Shown: positions 8,188 through 16,970, counted from the first letter of the stretch. The stretch: DNA of 55,478 nt from Nitrososphaerota archaeon (GCA_009889515.1 WUQR01000091.1:1-55478), one strand, 5' to 3'. Numbers and translations: made by a program. The notes: generated from the sequence alone by a model not told the origin.

Positions 8188-9224
8188 GATTGTACATCTA
8201 TTATCTTTTTAACTGATTTGCACAGCGGAGTGTTTGCATTAGGCGCTTTCGCATAAACGGCTTTTATTACAAGCTGTGCGAGAGACTTAGGAAGTGGGAT
8301 TTCGTTGTTGAATTCAATTGTTATATCTCTGCCTATAGTTACGTGGCGTATTAAGTAAAACGGCACCATAACTACTAAATTACTAGATGAGTTATAAGTT
8401 AGCAGTCTGAATAAATGCTGATATTTAGTGGCTATAAACACAACTGGCTGATAGGGATGCACGGGTTTCAGCGTGCCTGAATTGCCGAAAACAACTTTAG
8501 CTCCAACTAATCTCGCGAGGTTTATGTAATTATTAGCCATGCCTAAATTGGAAATTATTATGACTGAAGTAAGTTTGGACGCGTTGTCTGGCTTGACTAG
8601 AGTTGCGAGTATGTGGGCGATTATAATTGGATCTGTCCCCGTCATTTTAAACACTTTTATGTAGTCAATAGGCTCTTCAATGCTCTCAATGCCGAATGCA
8701 TAGAATATGTTGCGCCTGCCTACTGGAATCATGACTCCAGTAAGGTCTGCTGTAGTTACATCTACGTAGTCTGCGTTAATGACAGCAAATATCTCGCCAG
8801 TATCGTCTGCAACTAGCGCAACTGTTTGTCTGATGAAAACTGATTTAGACGGCAGTAGATATGTAGTGGAGCCGCACACAGGACATTTGTCTGTAAATAG
8901 TCCGAACTTCTTGCTTAATGTTTCTCCTATAGCCGCCGAAAGCACGTAGTTTTTCGTATACGTAAAGTGCTTGCCGTTAGCAACAGAACAGATTGGGCAG
9001 TAGTAAACCGTACGCACAGGGAAGTAGTATGATGATGCAGTAAGTATTCTGACCCTAATGCCGGCTAATTCCATAGGTTTGAGCTCTGCAATAGACCTGG
9101 GCTTTACCGCATAGCCGCCAATAATTTTGGGAGGGGGGTCGCTCCAGTAGAGCTCATAACCAGACGTCTCTTCTAGCGCAGTTAGCTCGTGAGGAGGTAC
9201 TTGCCTTAAATCAATTACTTTCAC
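8163..9224 (-). CDS. MCM-like protein: OB/zinc domain with degenerate ATPase region
   Basis: A 353-aa protein from a GTG at 9224, preceded by GGAG. An in-frame TTG at 9242 is possible. Numbering from that TTG, residues 55-185 resemble the MCM N-terminal OB domain: a first strand set, a C2C2 zinc finger (CPIC at 82-85, CPVC at 120-123), then FIRQTVALVADDTGEIFAVINADYVDV, DLTG, and a VGRRNIFYAFGI strand. Residues 200-260 follow the order of the MCM AAA domain start, but the P-loop position reads IIISNLGMANN, with no G-K-S/T. It therefore cannot be a normal ATPase. It may be an origin-binding protein or a decoy MCM subunit. This is pattern recognition by eye. Confidence 0.55.
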   Translation of the reverse strand: MKVIDLRQVPPHELTALEETSGYELYWSDPPPKIIGGYAVKPRSIAELKPMELAGIRVRILTASSYYFPVRTVYYCPICSVANGKHFTYTKNYVLSAAIGETLSKKFGLFTDKCPVCGSTTYLLPSKSVFIRQTVALVADDTGEIFAVINADYVDVTTADLTGVMIPVGRRNIFYAFGIESIEEPIDYIKVFKMTGTDPIIIAHILATLVKPDNASKLTSVIIISNLGMANNYINLARLVGAKVVFGNSGTLKPVHPYQPVVFIATKYQHLFRLLTYNSSSNLVVMVPFYLIRHVTIGRDITIEFNNEIPLPKSLAQLVIKAVYAKAPNANTPLCKSVKKIIDVQSCKTHLTI

Positions 9225-9648
9225 AGCTCCTAAAATTAACAACTAGTCCCTCTACAACTTCAAGTAGGCCAAGTTGCTTGAGTGCAATCAGTGCGTCTAT
9301 GAACTCGTAGTACTTAAACTCCTTTAGCTTCTTAACTCTTAGTATGGCATTAACGTCGTTGAACAGCCTAATCACGCCAACTGAGTGCCACGGAGTTGAG
9401 GAAGACATTAACGGATATGAGACAATTACTTTCAACCGCTCGTCTTTTACTAAATCTATACACTTAGTATAGCTATCTTTATTGAACTCGACTGGGCGCC
9501 TTACTTCTATCAGCTGTTTGTTTTGTTGCTTTAACTGATCACCTGTTAAGAAGTCTGTTATTTTTGTCTGCCTCGTACGCCTCAATTGCGACAATTTTGG
9601 CTGTATCGCTTTTTCCTGAGCATTTTTCAATGAGGCGCACATATGCAT
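9211..9648 (-). CDS. PIP-box protein, probable PCNA-binding replication accessory factor
   Basis: A 145-aa protein. After a basic N-terminus, residues 27-34 read QTKITDFL, a good archaeal PCNA-interacting (PIP) box of the Q-x-x-I-x-x-F-L type. A Q/K-rich linker follows, and then a compact domain (about 55-140) ending in a leucine-rich winged-helix-like stretch (YYEFIDALIALKQLGLLEVVEG). It overlaps the MCM-like gene by 14 nt. I infer that it tethers a viral replication protein to host PCNA. The start may be 9648 or 9642. Confidence 0.6.
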   Translation of the reverse strand: MHMCASLKNAQEKAIQPKLSQLRRTRQTKITDFLTGDQLKQQNKQLIEVRRPVEFNKDSYTKCIDLVKDERLKVIVSYPLMSSSTPWHSVGVIRLFNDVNAILRVKKLKEFKYYEFIDALIALKQLGLLEVVEGLVVNFRSCESN

Positions 9649-9656
9649 AAAAAATT

Positions 9657-9914
9657 CTACCTCGCTTCAACAGCACCTCTTTTAGCGCCTCCATACCTCC
9701 CAGTTATAATCATTTTTACATAAACGTCAGTAACTCCGCACGCCTCAGCTATAATTTTTCTATCGTCTATAAAATGGTGTAGATATTTAACGCATAAATG
9801 CGTTGGTGTTGATACACCTCTGCTGAGCTCATCAGCAAGCGGTTTAATAAACGGTATGTGCATGCCTTTTTCAAGTAGAGTTAAAATCGCTTTTATTACG
9901 GCCGCAGTAAACAT
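9657..9914 (-). CDS. Small HTH DNA-binding protein
   Basis: An 85-aa protein. Residues 50-78 read as a helix-turn-helix: DDRKIIAEACGVTDVYVKMI followed by TGRYGGAKRG. AEACGVTDVYVKMI has the usual helix-turn-recognition helix pattern and a basic wing-like tail. It is the first gene of an operon with the PIP-box and MCM-like genes and has the TATA box at 9933-9943. A transcription regulator or origin-binding role is plausible. Confidence 0.6.
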   Translation of the reverse strand: MFTAAVIKAILTLLEKGMHIPFIKPLADELSRGVSTPTHLCVKYLHHFIDDRKIIAEACGVTDVYVKMIITGRYGGAKRGAVEAR

Positions 9915-9932
9915 GTGATTATCAATAGATTT

Positions 9933-9943
9933 TGGTTTTTAAA
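9933..9943 (-). promoter_or_regulatory. TATA box TTTAAAAACCA for the HTH/PIP-box/MCM-like operon
   Basis: The minus-strand copy of TTTAAAAACCA ends 19 nt before the ATG at 9914. It is the only promoter candidate between this operon and the upstream 502-aa gene. Confidence 0.7.
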
Positions 9944-9957
9944 TTTTTCGTCGGACA

Positions 9958-11466
9958 TCACAACATGGGATTTGCGCTTGCAATTCCGAGCACAGTACAG
10001 AGCTGGGACTTGCTTAGAGATATTGTGTTGATTGTGCCTGCTACTGACGCTCCTATTACTCCAGTTTCTTTTCCTGCATACTTGTCGAAAACTTGAGATG
10101 CCACTGAAAGGACGTATTGTATGAAGTCTAGAACGTCTTTAACGTCAACTCCCGGCTGTATTGATGACATGTAAAATCTCATGCCGGCAGTATAATTGCT
10201 CTCAATATACGCCCCAATTATTTCATCGAGGGAAACAGTCTGTGCTGATAAATCCTTCAACATACTCGCTATTATAAACGCCCTAATTGCTACGCTGGTT
10301 CTGTCGTTGTGTAGTTTAACGTCGCATATCTTCTCAGTAGCCTCCATTACTTCTTTTACCCTAGGCTCTATCCTCATCCATTCCTCTCTAGTGCCAATAG
10401 CGCCTTTCAGTAGCTCGTCAAACGTAATTCCGCGTTTTTTAACGCGCTTGAAAGCGCCCTCAAGAGCGTAATAGGCTGGCCCCCCGTAATCAATATCACT
10501 GCTGAGTTCAGTAATTCTAGCATAACCGTAATATGCCACATGGGCAATTGCCTTCGATATAAAACAGTACGGACTTAAGCTGTATTCGCCGTATTTGCAC
10601 AAATACACTCTGCCACGGGCGTGGGCGAATAAACAGTCTGTAGCAGAGCCGGATACTATGTGCAGTCTGAAGGCGCTCTCTGGTTTGTACTGCCAGTAGT
10701 CTTCACACATTTCTGATACCACAGCTTTTATTGTGCTAGACGCTATACGCCTAGCGAGCTCTTTCGCAACTATTTGTTCTCTCAATTCAGCCTCAGTCAT
10801 ATACGTAATTGAAGTGTATGTAGTTAGCCCTCTAGCAATCTGCGACGCTAACATCCCAGGAGATACTGGCTGTGGCGATACGCCTGGAAGGCCCCACCAA
10901 GGCGGCGGCGCTGGCTGTACTGCAGGTTGTTGGCGCAATCTCTGTTCATATGCTTCGGCAAGCAGTTCAAGAATTGGCTGTAAACGCATGGGAATTCCTG
11001 TACCACACGTGCTCCTATAACCATAGCTAATTCCGCCGAAACTTATAAACACGTATACCGCGCTTTCACCCCTAGCTAAGTCAAACGCAACGCTCATTCT
11101 TCCTATATTGTACCGCATGCCAGTAACCGGCAAGCCGCTGACAGCGAGTGCGCCCGGCCCCATCTCTCTTACTCTCCCGCCTGGAGTTACTCTGCCAATA
11201 GCAGTTGTCAAAAGCTCGAAAATCAATGAGCCGTCTATTACAACAAGCCTAGCGCTTCTACTGCCGATTACTGATGCTACTTGATAATACAGCCTTCCAC
11301 TGCCTGCCGCTGGAGGGAAGTATATGTTGTCAAACAAGAGTGTAAGTGTAGCCAGCGATGGGTCAATTAGTGCAAATCTCGCTTGATTTACTATCTCGTC
11401 TAATACTGACTCTTCACATACTTTAGCGACAAGCCTAATAGTAAAGTCTCCAATCTGTGCACTCAT
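9958..11466 (-). CDS. Large hypothetical protein, possible virion component
   Basis: A 502-aa protein, not recognised. The N-terminal 170 residues are beta-rich (PPAAGSGRLYYQVASVIG, MSVAFDLARGESAVYVFISF). A Pro/Gln/Trp-rich linker at about 185-210 (PAVQPAPPPWWGLPGVSPQP) leads to a helical C-terminal half with two cysteine pairs. It lies 260 nt downstream of the coat-like cassette and may share its expression class. A structural or assembly role is only inferred from position. Confidence 0.6.
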   Translation of the reverse strand: MSAQIGDFTIRLVAKVCEESVLDEIVNQARFALIDPSLATLTLLFDNIYFPPAAGSGRLYYQVASVIGSRSARLVVIDGSLIFELLTTAIGRVTPGGRVREMGPGALAVSGLPVTGMRYNIGRMSVAFDLARGESAVYVFISFGGISYGYRSTCGTGIPMRLQPILELLAEAYEQRLRQQPAVQPAPPPWWGLPGVSPQPVSPGMLASQIARGLTTYTSITYMTEAELREQIVAKELARRIASSTIKAVVSEMCEDYWQYKPESAFRLHIVSGSATDCLFAHARGRVYLCKYGEYSLSPYCFISKAIAHVAYYGYARITELSSDIDYGGPAYYALEGAFKRVKKRGITFDELLKGAIGTREEWMRIEPRVKEVMEATEKICDVKLHNDRTSVAIRAFIIASMLKDLSAQTVSLDEIIGAYIESNYTAGMRFYMSSIQPGVDVKDVLDFIQYVLSVASQVFDKYAGKETGVIGASVAGTINTISLSKSQLCTVLGIASANPML

Positions 11467-11527
11467 TAACTATACAACTGAGGCGAATTAAATAATGAAT
11501 TAGCGTGCGGCCTCGTTAATGATATTA

Positions 11528-11560
<33 letters not shown>

Positions 11561-11726
11561 GTCAATCTATTGTAATTTAAATAACTTAACGTATATATGA
11601 ATGGTACAGCAGATGTCGATGTTTAAGAATCCAAAAAACTAGTGCATTTAGTAATGAGAAAAGTCGGATAGAATTATGAGGAAAAGGGTTTGAAAAAAGG
11701 GGGGTTTTATTAGTGCTTTATACTGC

Positions 11727-11981
11727 CTATTGAATAGCTCCGCTTAATACTCCAGTTATTCTGCTAGTTATCGACCTCACGAAGCCGAGCACGTCGAATC
11801 CAAATGTCCTAGCAACTAGCGCAGACACCACACCTATTACGCCAATAGCGCCGATAAGCGCTCCGTATGGCCCAAGCGCACTGAAGAACGCGCCCACAGT
11901 TTCGCCTACGAACGTAGCAACGCCGTTAATGGCAGTGTATATGGCGTTTAGTATGGGAGATATGTCGAATGAGGCGCTCAT
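11727..11981 (-). CDS. Small hydrophobic coat-like protein A (two hydrophobic helices)
   Basis: An 84-aa protein with an N-terminal helix (ISPILNAIYTAINGVATFVG), a strongly hydrophobic glycine-rich segment (PYGALIGAIGVIGVVSALVA) and an amphipathic C-terminus. It is a near-duplicate of the next gene, and most of the DNA outside the centre is identical. Paired 80-90-aa two-helix hydrophobic proteins are typical of major coat proteins of spindle-shaped archaeal viruses, so a coat role is likely but unproven. Its ATG overlaps the stop of paralogue B (ATGA). Confidence 0.65.
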   Translation of the reverse strand: MSASFDISPILNAIYTAINGVATFVGETVGAFFSALGPYGALIGAIGVIGVVSALVARTFGFDVLGFVRSITSRITGVLSGAIQ

Positions 11982-12229
11982 AAGGCCCCGCTAAGCACTC
12001 CAGTTATTCTGCTAGTTATCGACCTCACGAAGCCGAGCACGTCGAATCCAAATGTCCTAGCAACTAGCGCAGACACCACACCTATTACGCCAATGACGGC
12101 AATAATCTGGCCGTACGGCCCAAGTGCGCCGAAGAACGATGAAACTACATTAGCCACGAACGTAGCAACGCCGTTAATGGCAGTGTATATGGCGTTTAGT
12201 ATGGGAGATATGTCGAATGAGGCGCTCAT
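11978..12229 (-). CDS. Small hydrophobic coat-like protein B, paralogue of A
   Basis: An 83-aa protein identical to A at both ends. It differs mainly in the centre (FVANVVSSFFGALGPYGQIIAVIG against FVGETVGAFFSALGPYGALIGAIG). The last 98 bp or so (11997-12094) and the first 75 bp (12156-12230) match copy A at a constant 248-bp offset, which implies recent duplication or ongoing gene conversion. It follows the 103-aa gene by 4 nt and is coupled to A by a 4-nt overlap. Confidence 0.65.
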   Translation of the reverse strand: MSASFDISPILNAIYTAINGVATFVANVVSSFFGALGPYGQIIAVIGVIGVVSALVARTFGFDVLGFVRSITSRITGVLSGAL

Positions 12230-12233
12230 AGCC

Positions 12234-12545
12234 TTACGGTGTAGCGCCAGCGGCTAATTGTCCAGCCGCGGCCTTCATTGCCTTAAGCGCCTTGATGTTC
12301 AAGTTGTACCACAGCGTCCACTTCTGCAGTGGGTCTGTTACGTTGTTCTTCTCAACTTGAGCTCTATACACTTTGCTCATAGACTGCGTCATTTCTCTGT
12401 AGGGGTTGCCTCTAGCGTATTTGTGAGCTTTTGTAACTGACGCTACTTGCAATCCAACCACCCATGCTACTTGGTCTGCAGGCGCTTGAACTGTCTGCAC
12501 CAGCGCGTGTCTTACTTGTTCTACCAGTTGTAGTACTTGGGACAT
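12234..12545 (-). CDS. 103-aa helical protein, probable major structural or nucleoprotein
   Basis: An Ala- and Gln-rich helical protein (LQLVEQVRHALVQTVQAPADQVAW, then basic KAHKYARGNPYREMTQSMSKVYRAQVEKN, then YNLNIKALKAMKAAAGQLAAG). Codon use is GC-richer than in its neighbours, as expected for an abundantly made protein. It is the first gene of the three-gene coat-like cassette, with a TATA-like ATTTAAATAT about 25 nt upstream of the ATG. A DNA-coating or capsid role is inferred from composition and context. Confidence 0.6.
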   Translation of the reverse strand: MSQVLQLVEQVRHALVQTVQAPADQVAWVVGLQVASVTKAHKYARGNPYREMTQSMSKVYRAQVEKNNVTDPLQKWTLWYNLNIKALKAMKAAAGQLAAGATP

Positions 12546-12603
12546 GTGTGTGAAATTCTGCGATATTTAAATTATGGAACCCATTAAATCATAACTTTTT
12601 AAA

Positions 12604-13482
12604 TTAGGTTTTCTTAGATTTCAACGGTTTTGCGTAACCCCTTAGTAAAGCGAACAGCGCTGTCTGGGCATCGAGATTGCACACGCCACTGCACTCAATA
12701 GGGAAAATTTCATCTTTCTTATCGGGTCTGGACTCAACTACTACCTTCACATAGCCTAATGCCCACGATGCCTTTTCTACTATGCCGTAAGGATCATAAG
12801 ATTTGTTTATGTCTATGTACATGCACTTCAATCCGCTCTTGCCGTGTATTGTATTAGGCATGCGAATTAGTCTGTGTACGTCGAGCAGTACTTGAGCGTC
12901 AACTGCATTTTGAGGAATAAGCTTAGCTCCAGAGCGCCTAAAACTGCCGTATTTCACATAGACTGCTTTATTCGATATATACTTTTCTGCGCGTTTATAG
13001 TTGCCTAATATATATTCAAGTAAGTGTCCCCTGCCGTCTTTAGACAGTTGAGAAAGTTCGTAAATGTGAATGTGAAAACCCCTAGTGCCCGAAAACGTCA
13101 CTTTGGGCCTTACTCCAAGCTCAGTAGTTACTATATCGTATATAACACTCGCAAAGTAGTGTCCTTCCGCTAAACACTTGTAGTACCTATCACACTCAAA
13201 TTTATCACTGTCAATATCGAACACAACATCTGCCCCCTCCCACCCTTTTGCCTCCATTGTAATCGCAGAAGGGTTTGAGTAGTATGCTGTTGAGTAGTAC
13301 ACATGTAGCGGCGGGAATTTAGCTAGATAGCGCCTAAGCGCATCTGCAGATTCGAAGTGTTTGTGGCGGAGCATTTTCGACTCGTACATAACTGCAACTT
13401 CTCTCTTTGGAAGGGCAGGTACTTCAACTACAAATTCTTCGTCATAATACCTAGCGAACATTTTCTTTACGAGCAGAAACAT
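12604..13482 (-). CDS. priS: Archaeal DNA primase small (catalytic) subunit PriS
   Basis: A 292-aa archaeo-eukaryotic primase. The catalytic DxD (VFDIDSD, residues 88-93) follows the KGWEGAD signature. The nucleotide-binding SGTRGFHIH is at 131-139, and the third motif is DVHRLIRMPNTIHGKSGLK (201-219), with the D and H-G-K-S-G expected. All catalytic residues are present. The length is shorter than most cellular PriS (about 330-350 aa), and the zinc knuckle seems reduced to C97 and C103. With PriL at 6007-6789 it would form a complete primase. It is 1 nt from the upstream 330-aa gene. Confidence 0.93.
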   Translation of the reverse strand: MFLLVKKMFARYYDEEFVVEVPALPKREVAVMYESKMLRHKHFESADALRRYLAKFPPLHVYYSTAYYSNPSAITMEAKGWEGADVVFDIDSDKFECDRYYKCLAEGHYFASVIYDIVTTELGVRPKVTFSGTRGFHIHIYELSQLSKDGRGHLLEYILGNYKRAEKYISNKAVYVKYGSFRRSGAKLIPQNAVDAQVLLDVHRLIRMPNTIHGKSGLKCMYIDINKSYDPYGIVEKASWALGYVKVVVESRPDKKDEIFPIECSGVCNLDAQTALFALLRGYAKPLKSKKT

Positions 13483-13483
13483 A

Positions 13484-14476
13484 TTACACTCTAAGCCTGC
13501 ACAGCCTTCTGCAGTCTCTTATAAACCTCGCACTTTGTACAAACGCTATATAGTTCGCCAGCTCTCTGAACACTTCCTCGCGAGTTGCATCTCTGCATCT
13601 GTAGTTGCTCCTAGCGTATTGTATACTCTCTAGAACTGCTCTCTCTAAATTCTCGTCTCCAGAAACTGAAGAATATACACTGCGCTGGTACAACTGCGAC
13701 AGATCTTCTATTGGCATAAACGCCAGCAGAGACAGCTGAGTTTGGTAGCCAACTGCTGACTTAAACGACTGTATTTCCTCTTTAGTGTGTACATTAGGAC
13801 ACCTGCACCTGTATATATACCCGAGCTCTCTGCTGTCTAGAGGCCTTTCTACAACTTCTCGTGTGGGTATGTACCTCCTCTCTTGAGTGCAGTATACTGG
13901 CATGCCAGTCTGCCTGCTGTATATATGAGGGGTTAAGACCATAACGGCGTCAATTATTTCTGCTGAGTCTACAAACTCGCCTCCAGCGTCTCTTGATACT
14001 ACGTCGATAAACACAGGCCATACATTATCGATTACACACATAGCCACTGCATTTATGTACCGCCATATTGCGTCTATTACTGCAGTCCTGTTGCGCGTAT
14101 AATCTCTATATCTGCTTGCTCTAATAGCTATTCGCTCCAACTCTCTGTAAGTAACTCTCCTGCAGACTCTGAACTCATACCACAAATTCCTACCCCATTC
14201 ACTCCTAGCGCAGTACCTAATTGATATTACGTAGCATATGTAGAAGCTGTGAATTACATTGCACGGCAAAATAGATGTGCCATAGAGACGGGCTATCGGA
14301 ATGCCTCTAGACGGTGAGATTTGAAAAGCTCTGTATATAACGGGCACAGCCGCAATTTTATCGCCAATTCTCCTCCTCCTTGTAGTTATTACAACAAACG
14401 GAAGTCCTCCTATTACAATTACGCCGCGCCTCCTGTCTAGATTATCGTTAGGCCATAGTGAACATCTAAAAGACAT
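13484..14476 (-). CDS. Arg- and Cys-rich hypothetical protein upstream of priS
   Basis: A 330-aa protein, not recognised. It is notably rich in Arg, Tyr, Ile and Cys. The N-terminal third is beta-rich (GVIVIGGLPFVVITTRRRR). The C-terminal part is helical and ends in the basic ARFIRDCRRLCRLRV. Several C-x-C and C-x3-C spacings (CRCP at about 229) suggest metal or disulfide sites. It is the first gene of an operon with priS and has the TATA box at 14494-14504, so a replication role is plausible. Confidence 0.6.
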   Translation of the reverse strand: MSFRCSLWPNDNLDRRRGVIVIGGLPFVVITTRRRRIGDKIAAVPVIYRAFQISPSRGIPIARLYGTSILPCNVIHSFYICYVISIRYCARSEWGRNLWYEFRVCRRVTYRELERIAIRASRYRDYTRNRTAVIDAIWRYINAVAMCVIDNVWPVFIDVVSRDAGGEFVDSAEIIDAVMVLTPHIYSRQTGMPVYCTQERRYIPTREVVERPLDSRELGYIYRCRCPNVHTKEEIQSFKSAVGYQTQLSLLAFMPIEDLSQLYQRSVYSSVSGDENLERAVLESIQYARSNYRCRDATREEVFRELANYIAFVQSARFIRDCRRLCRLRV

Positions 14477-14493
14477 AAGCAGTGGCTAAACTG

Positions 14494-14504
14494 TGGTTTT
14501 TAAA
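14494..14504 (-). promoter_or_regulatory. TATA box TTTAAAAACCA for the priS operon
   Basis: The minus-strand copy of TTTAAAAACCA ends 18 nt before the ATG at 14476. The stretch up to 14589 holds nothing else recognisable. Confidence 0.7.
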
Positions 14505-14589
14505 TTTTATTATTTATTTGTACGCCTAGAGTGTTCTATTACTTTGCAAAAAACTAGAGCAATAAAGTTTATTCTTTACATTTAGCAAT

Positions 14590-15537
14590 TTATCTTTTAA
14601 CAATGTATTCGCCTATTACTCTATATAACTTAAACGGGTTGAACTTGTCCCTTACCGTGCGCCAATCGGACTCATTAAAATTATTAAGCGTGCGACTTAA
14701 AGCGTCTATAAACTCATTGATATCTCCTTGATAGCAATCTATTTTCACCATTGTATATACAGGTATTAAGCACGTGAACTTTTCAGTAGCAGGCACTAAC
14801 GTAATGCCGTATATGCCGTCGTAAAGCTCTCTGAATACTGGCAAGTCCCACGCCACAACTCTAGCCCCGCTTGCGAGAGCCATTAATACATTCATAGAAA
14901 ACCCCTCAGAAAGCGATAAAGACGCATATACTTTCGCGCCTAACATAAGTCTGTATATCATCTCTAAACTCCAGTTTTTGTACACAACTACGTTTTTCGC
15001 TTTTATATGAGCAGAAGTAAACGCAACTGAGTTCTTAAACGCTTCGGCTATTTTAGGCCATAAATGCCACCCCTTTCTGTCGAGTAGAGTAAGTTTAGTT
15101 GAGTGTATAACTTGATACGAGTGATTCAGGTACATTATATTAATCGGTCTGACGTTGTTAGGCTCTTTGGGCTCTGGTAGCGGATATCCGTGCGGAACTA
15201 CTTCTGCCACTGGAATATCATAACGCTCTAGAAGTTCTGCTCCAGTTTTAGTTACTGATATGCAGTATGCATTACTGCACGCACGTTTAATTTTAGGCGC
15301 AAGAGACGTATCTATCTGCGTATCTACTACTATGTAGTACACTTTCGCTCTTATATCGCCGACTCCTACTTCAGATGCAGAGCCTACGAATAAATCGTGT
15401 GTGCCGGGAATGATGTACGTCCCTGGAATTACGGCATAAACGAACTTGCAGTTAAGCCCGTTTACACTACATATGTCGCGCGCTATGTTGTTGAACGAAT
15501 AGATATTCTTAGATGATATTGCTACTGAGACAGCCAT
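14590..15537 (-). CDS. GT4-like glycosyltransferase 1
   Basis: A 315-aa GT-B glycosyltransferase. The donor-site motif is SEGFSMNVLMALASGARVVA, the usual E-G-F-x-x-x-x-L-E-A region. It is followed by WDLPVFRELYDGIYG, and the C-terminus holds the LSDWRTVRDKFNPFKLYRV helix. An ATG at 15537 is preferred over 15558 because it aligns with the N-terminus of the paralogue at 53088-54080. They share DICSVNG/DICKVNQ, RKGWHLWPKIAEA and VAWD-PVFREL. It probably transfers a sugar onto virion or host surface molecules; donor and acceptor are unknown. It overlaps the membrane protein gene upstream by 16 nt. Confidence 0.85.
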   Translation of the reverse strand: MAVSVAISSKNIYSFNNIARDICSVNGLNCKFVYAVIPGTYIIPGTHDLFVGSASEVGVGDIRAKVYYIVVDTQIDTSLAPKIKRACSNAYCISVTKTGAELLERYDIPVAEVVPHGYPLPEPKEPNNVRPINIMYLNHSYQVIHSTKLTLLDRKGWHLWPKIAEAFKNSVAFTSAHIKAKNVVVYKNWSLEMIYRLMLGAKVYASLSLSEGFSMNVLMALASGARVVAWDLPVFRELYDGIYGITLVPATEKFTCLIPVYTMVKIDCYQGDINEFIDALSRTLNNFNESDWRTVRDKFNPFKLYRVIGEYIVKR

Positions 15538-15899
15538 GGAATTATACCGAGCTCCCAACCAATCACTGTGGACATAGATGTTGTATATACAGCAATGTCT
15601 TTAGCTTTGTTTTCTCTGCTTTCGCCAGAAATCAGCTGATATGTTACATACATCGCCGATAGTAGCACTACAATAACAGTCAAATGTGGTATATTAGACA
15701 ATACAGATAGTGAGGCAAGCTTGCCAACAAAACCGCCGAAAGATATGTGCACTAAATCTCCCTTCTGCCTAGCCCGCTCATATATGTCGTCTATAAAAGA
15801 CTGCAGTCTTGTGAGCTTAATCAGTTTCAGCAAAACCAATAAAAACTTAAGTGTGGTAATGATAGTGAGCGGCGCAATTATTACCGCTTCCGAGAGCAT
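15522..15899 (-). CDS. Membrane protein with two or three TM segments
   Basis: A 125-aa protein. The N-terminal TM (AVIIAPLTIITTLKFLLVLLKL) is followed by an amphipathic basic loop, a second TM (HLTVIVVLLSAMYVTYQLI) and a hydrophobic C-terminus. It is the first gene of a short operon with the glycosyltransferase. A GTTTAAATTC TATA-like box lies about 25 nt upstream of its ATG. It may anchor the glycosyltransferase, but no family is recognised. Confidence 0.65.
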   Translation of the reverse strand: MLSEAVIIAPLTIITTLKFLLVLLKLIKLTRLQSFIDDIYERARQKGDLVHISFGGFVGKLASLSVLSNIPHLTVIVVLLSAMYVTYQLISGESRENKAKDIAVYTTSMSTVIGWELGIIPWLSQ

Positions 15900-15920
15900 G
15901 GAAAAATAAAACTATAGAAT

Positions 15921-16955
15921 TTAAACTGAAAACCTCCTGCGCGCCGAGTCTAAAACGGCCACCGCTTTGTCTTTATTCCTCTTGATAACTTCAACAACGA
16001 GGCCGTTCTTTTCAACAATAGACAGAGCTAACGACAGCATCTTAAGCTTTGCATCTCCTATTTCGTGCAACAGTGCGTAATTGATAAACGCGTTTTTAAT
16101 TGACGATATTACGTCTGAAGTGCACAGAAACCTAGAGTGCAAGTTTTGATGGTTGCACTTCTCTACGCGTAGCGTTAATTTGGTGGTGTTAGACAGCACT
16201 TTAACCGTAATATCGTACGGCCTTACGTCTTCAATTAACGGAATTGCTTGTATGCATACAGAGCCGCTACACATTATACTCACCATTGATCTATAAACAG
16301 AATAATTTACACTATCAGCACCGTGTATCATTTCGCTTACTACGTCTATGAGGGCTAAAGAGAGGGGATCTTTATTTGCCTCAAGCTTAACGCTGTCGGC
16401 AATTTTAGATATCGTGTTGCTGTCGATAGCACTAAGTGCTTTTGTACTAAAATACTGTGGCATTATAACTGCTTCACGCGGTTTGTTTATTGCCAATATG
16501 CCATTGAGCAACATGAGCTCCAGCACTATTCTGTCGTACTGATTAATCTCTCCCCTTAAATACTGCTCGATTGACTGCTTTACGTCATTTAGACTGTGTA
16601 TTCCGTCACCGTTTATAATATTGAGCAGTTTTGAAGCATGCCTAGCCCCTATGAATACAGCCGTTATTTCTTTCATAATTTCTACTGCCATACCGAGCTC
16701 GTACAGTACGTTCAATTCAGCCAACAGAGATTGTACGTGTTTCGAATACTTATTAATTTCCGCTGAGTCCGGCCTGAACGGCCCTTGTATTTTACTGTCT
16801 TTACATAGATATATATATCTATAAAACCTATTGCTTTTTATGTGAAAATGGGGCGCAATAATTACTTCGTCGCCATCCTCGCTTGTTATTCTAACTCCAG
16901 TCTCGCAGACTGCTTTTTCAGAAACTCTAGGCATCGCATGCATTACCTCCTCCAT
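15921..16955 (-). CDS. Hypothetical protein next to the origin region
   Basis: A 344-aa mostly helical protein, not recognised. It has a beta-rich start (VRITSEDGDEVIIAPHFHIK) and a single Cys pair region near 215-225. Three in-frame ATGs exist at 16955, 16943 and 16934. GGAGGAGGT lies inside the first codons, so the real start may be 16943 or 16934, which would make it one of the few genes here with a Shine-Dalgarno. It is the first leftward gene from the repeat region, and an origin-binding role is possible from place alone. Confidence 0.6.
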   Translation of the reverse strand: MEEVMHAMPRVSEKAVCETGVRITSEDGDEVIIAPHFHIKSNRFYRYIYLCKDSKIQGPFRPDSAEINKYSKHVQSLLAELNVLYELGMAVEIMKEITAVFIGARHASKLLNIINGDGIHSLNDVKQSIEQYLRGEINQYDRIVLELMLLNGILAINKPREAVIMPQYFSTKALSAIDSNTISKIADSVKLEANKDPLSLALIDVVSEMIHGADSVNYSVYRSMVSIMCSGSVCIQAIPLIEDVRPYDITVKVLSNTTKLTLRVEKCNHQNLHSRFLCTSDVISSIKNAFINYALLHEIGDAKLKMLSLALSIVEKNGLVVEVIKRNKDKAVAVLDSARRRFSV

Positions 16956-16970
16956 TCTTTAAACTTTTCT

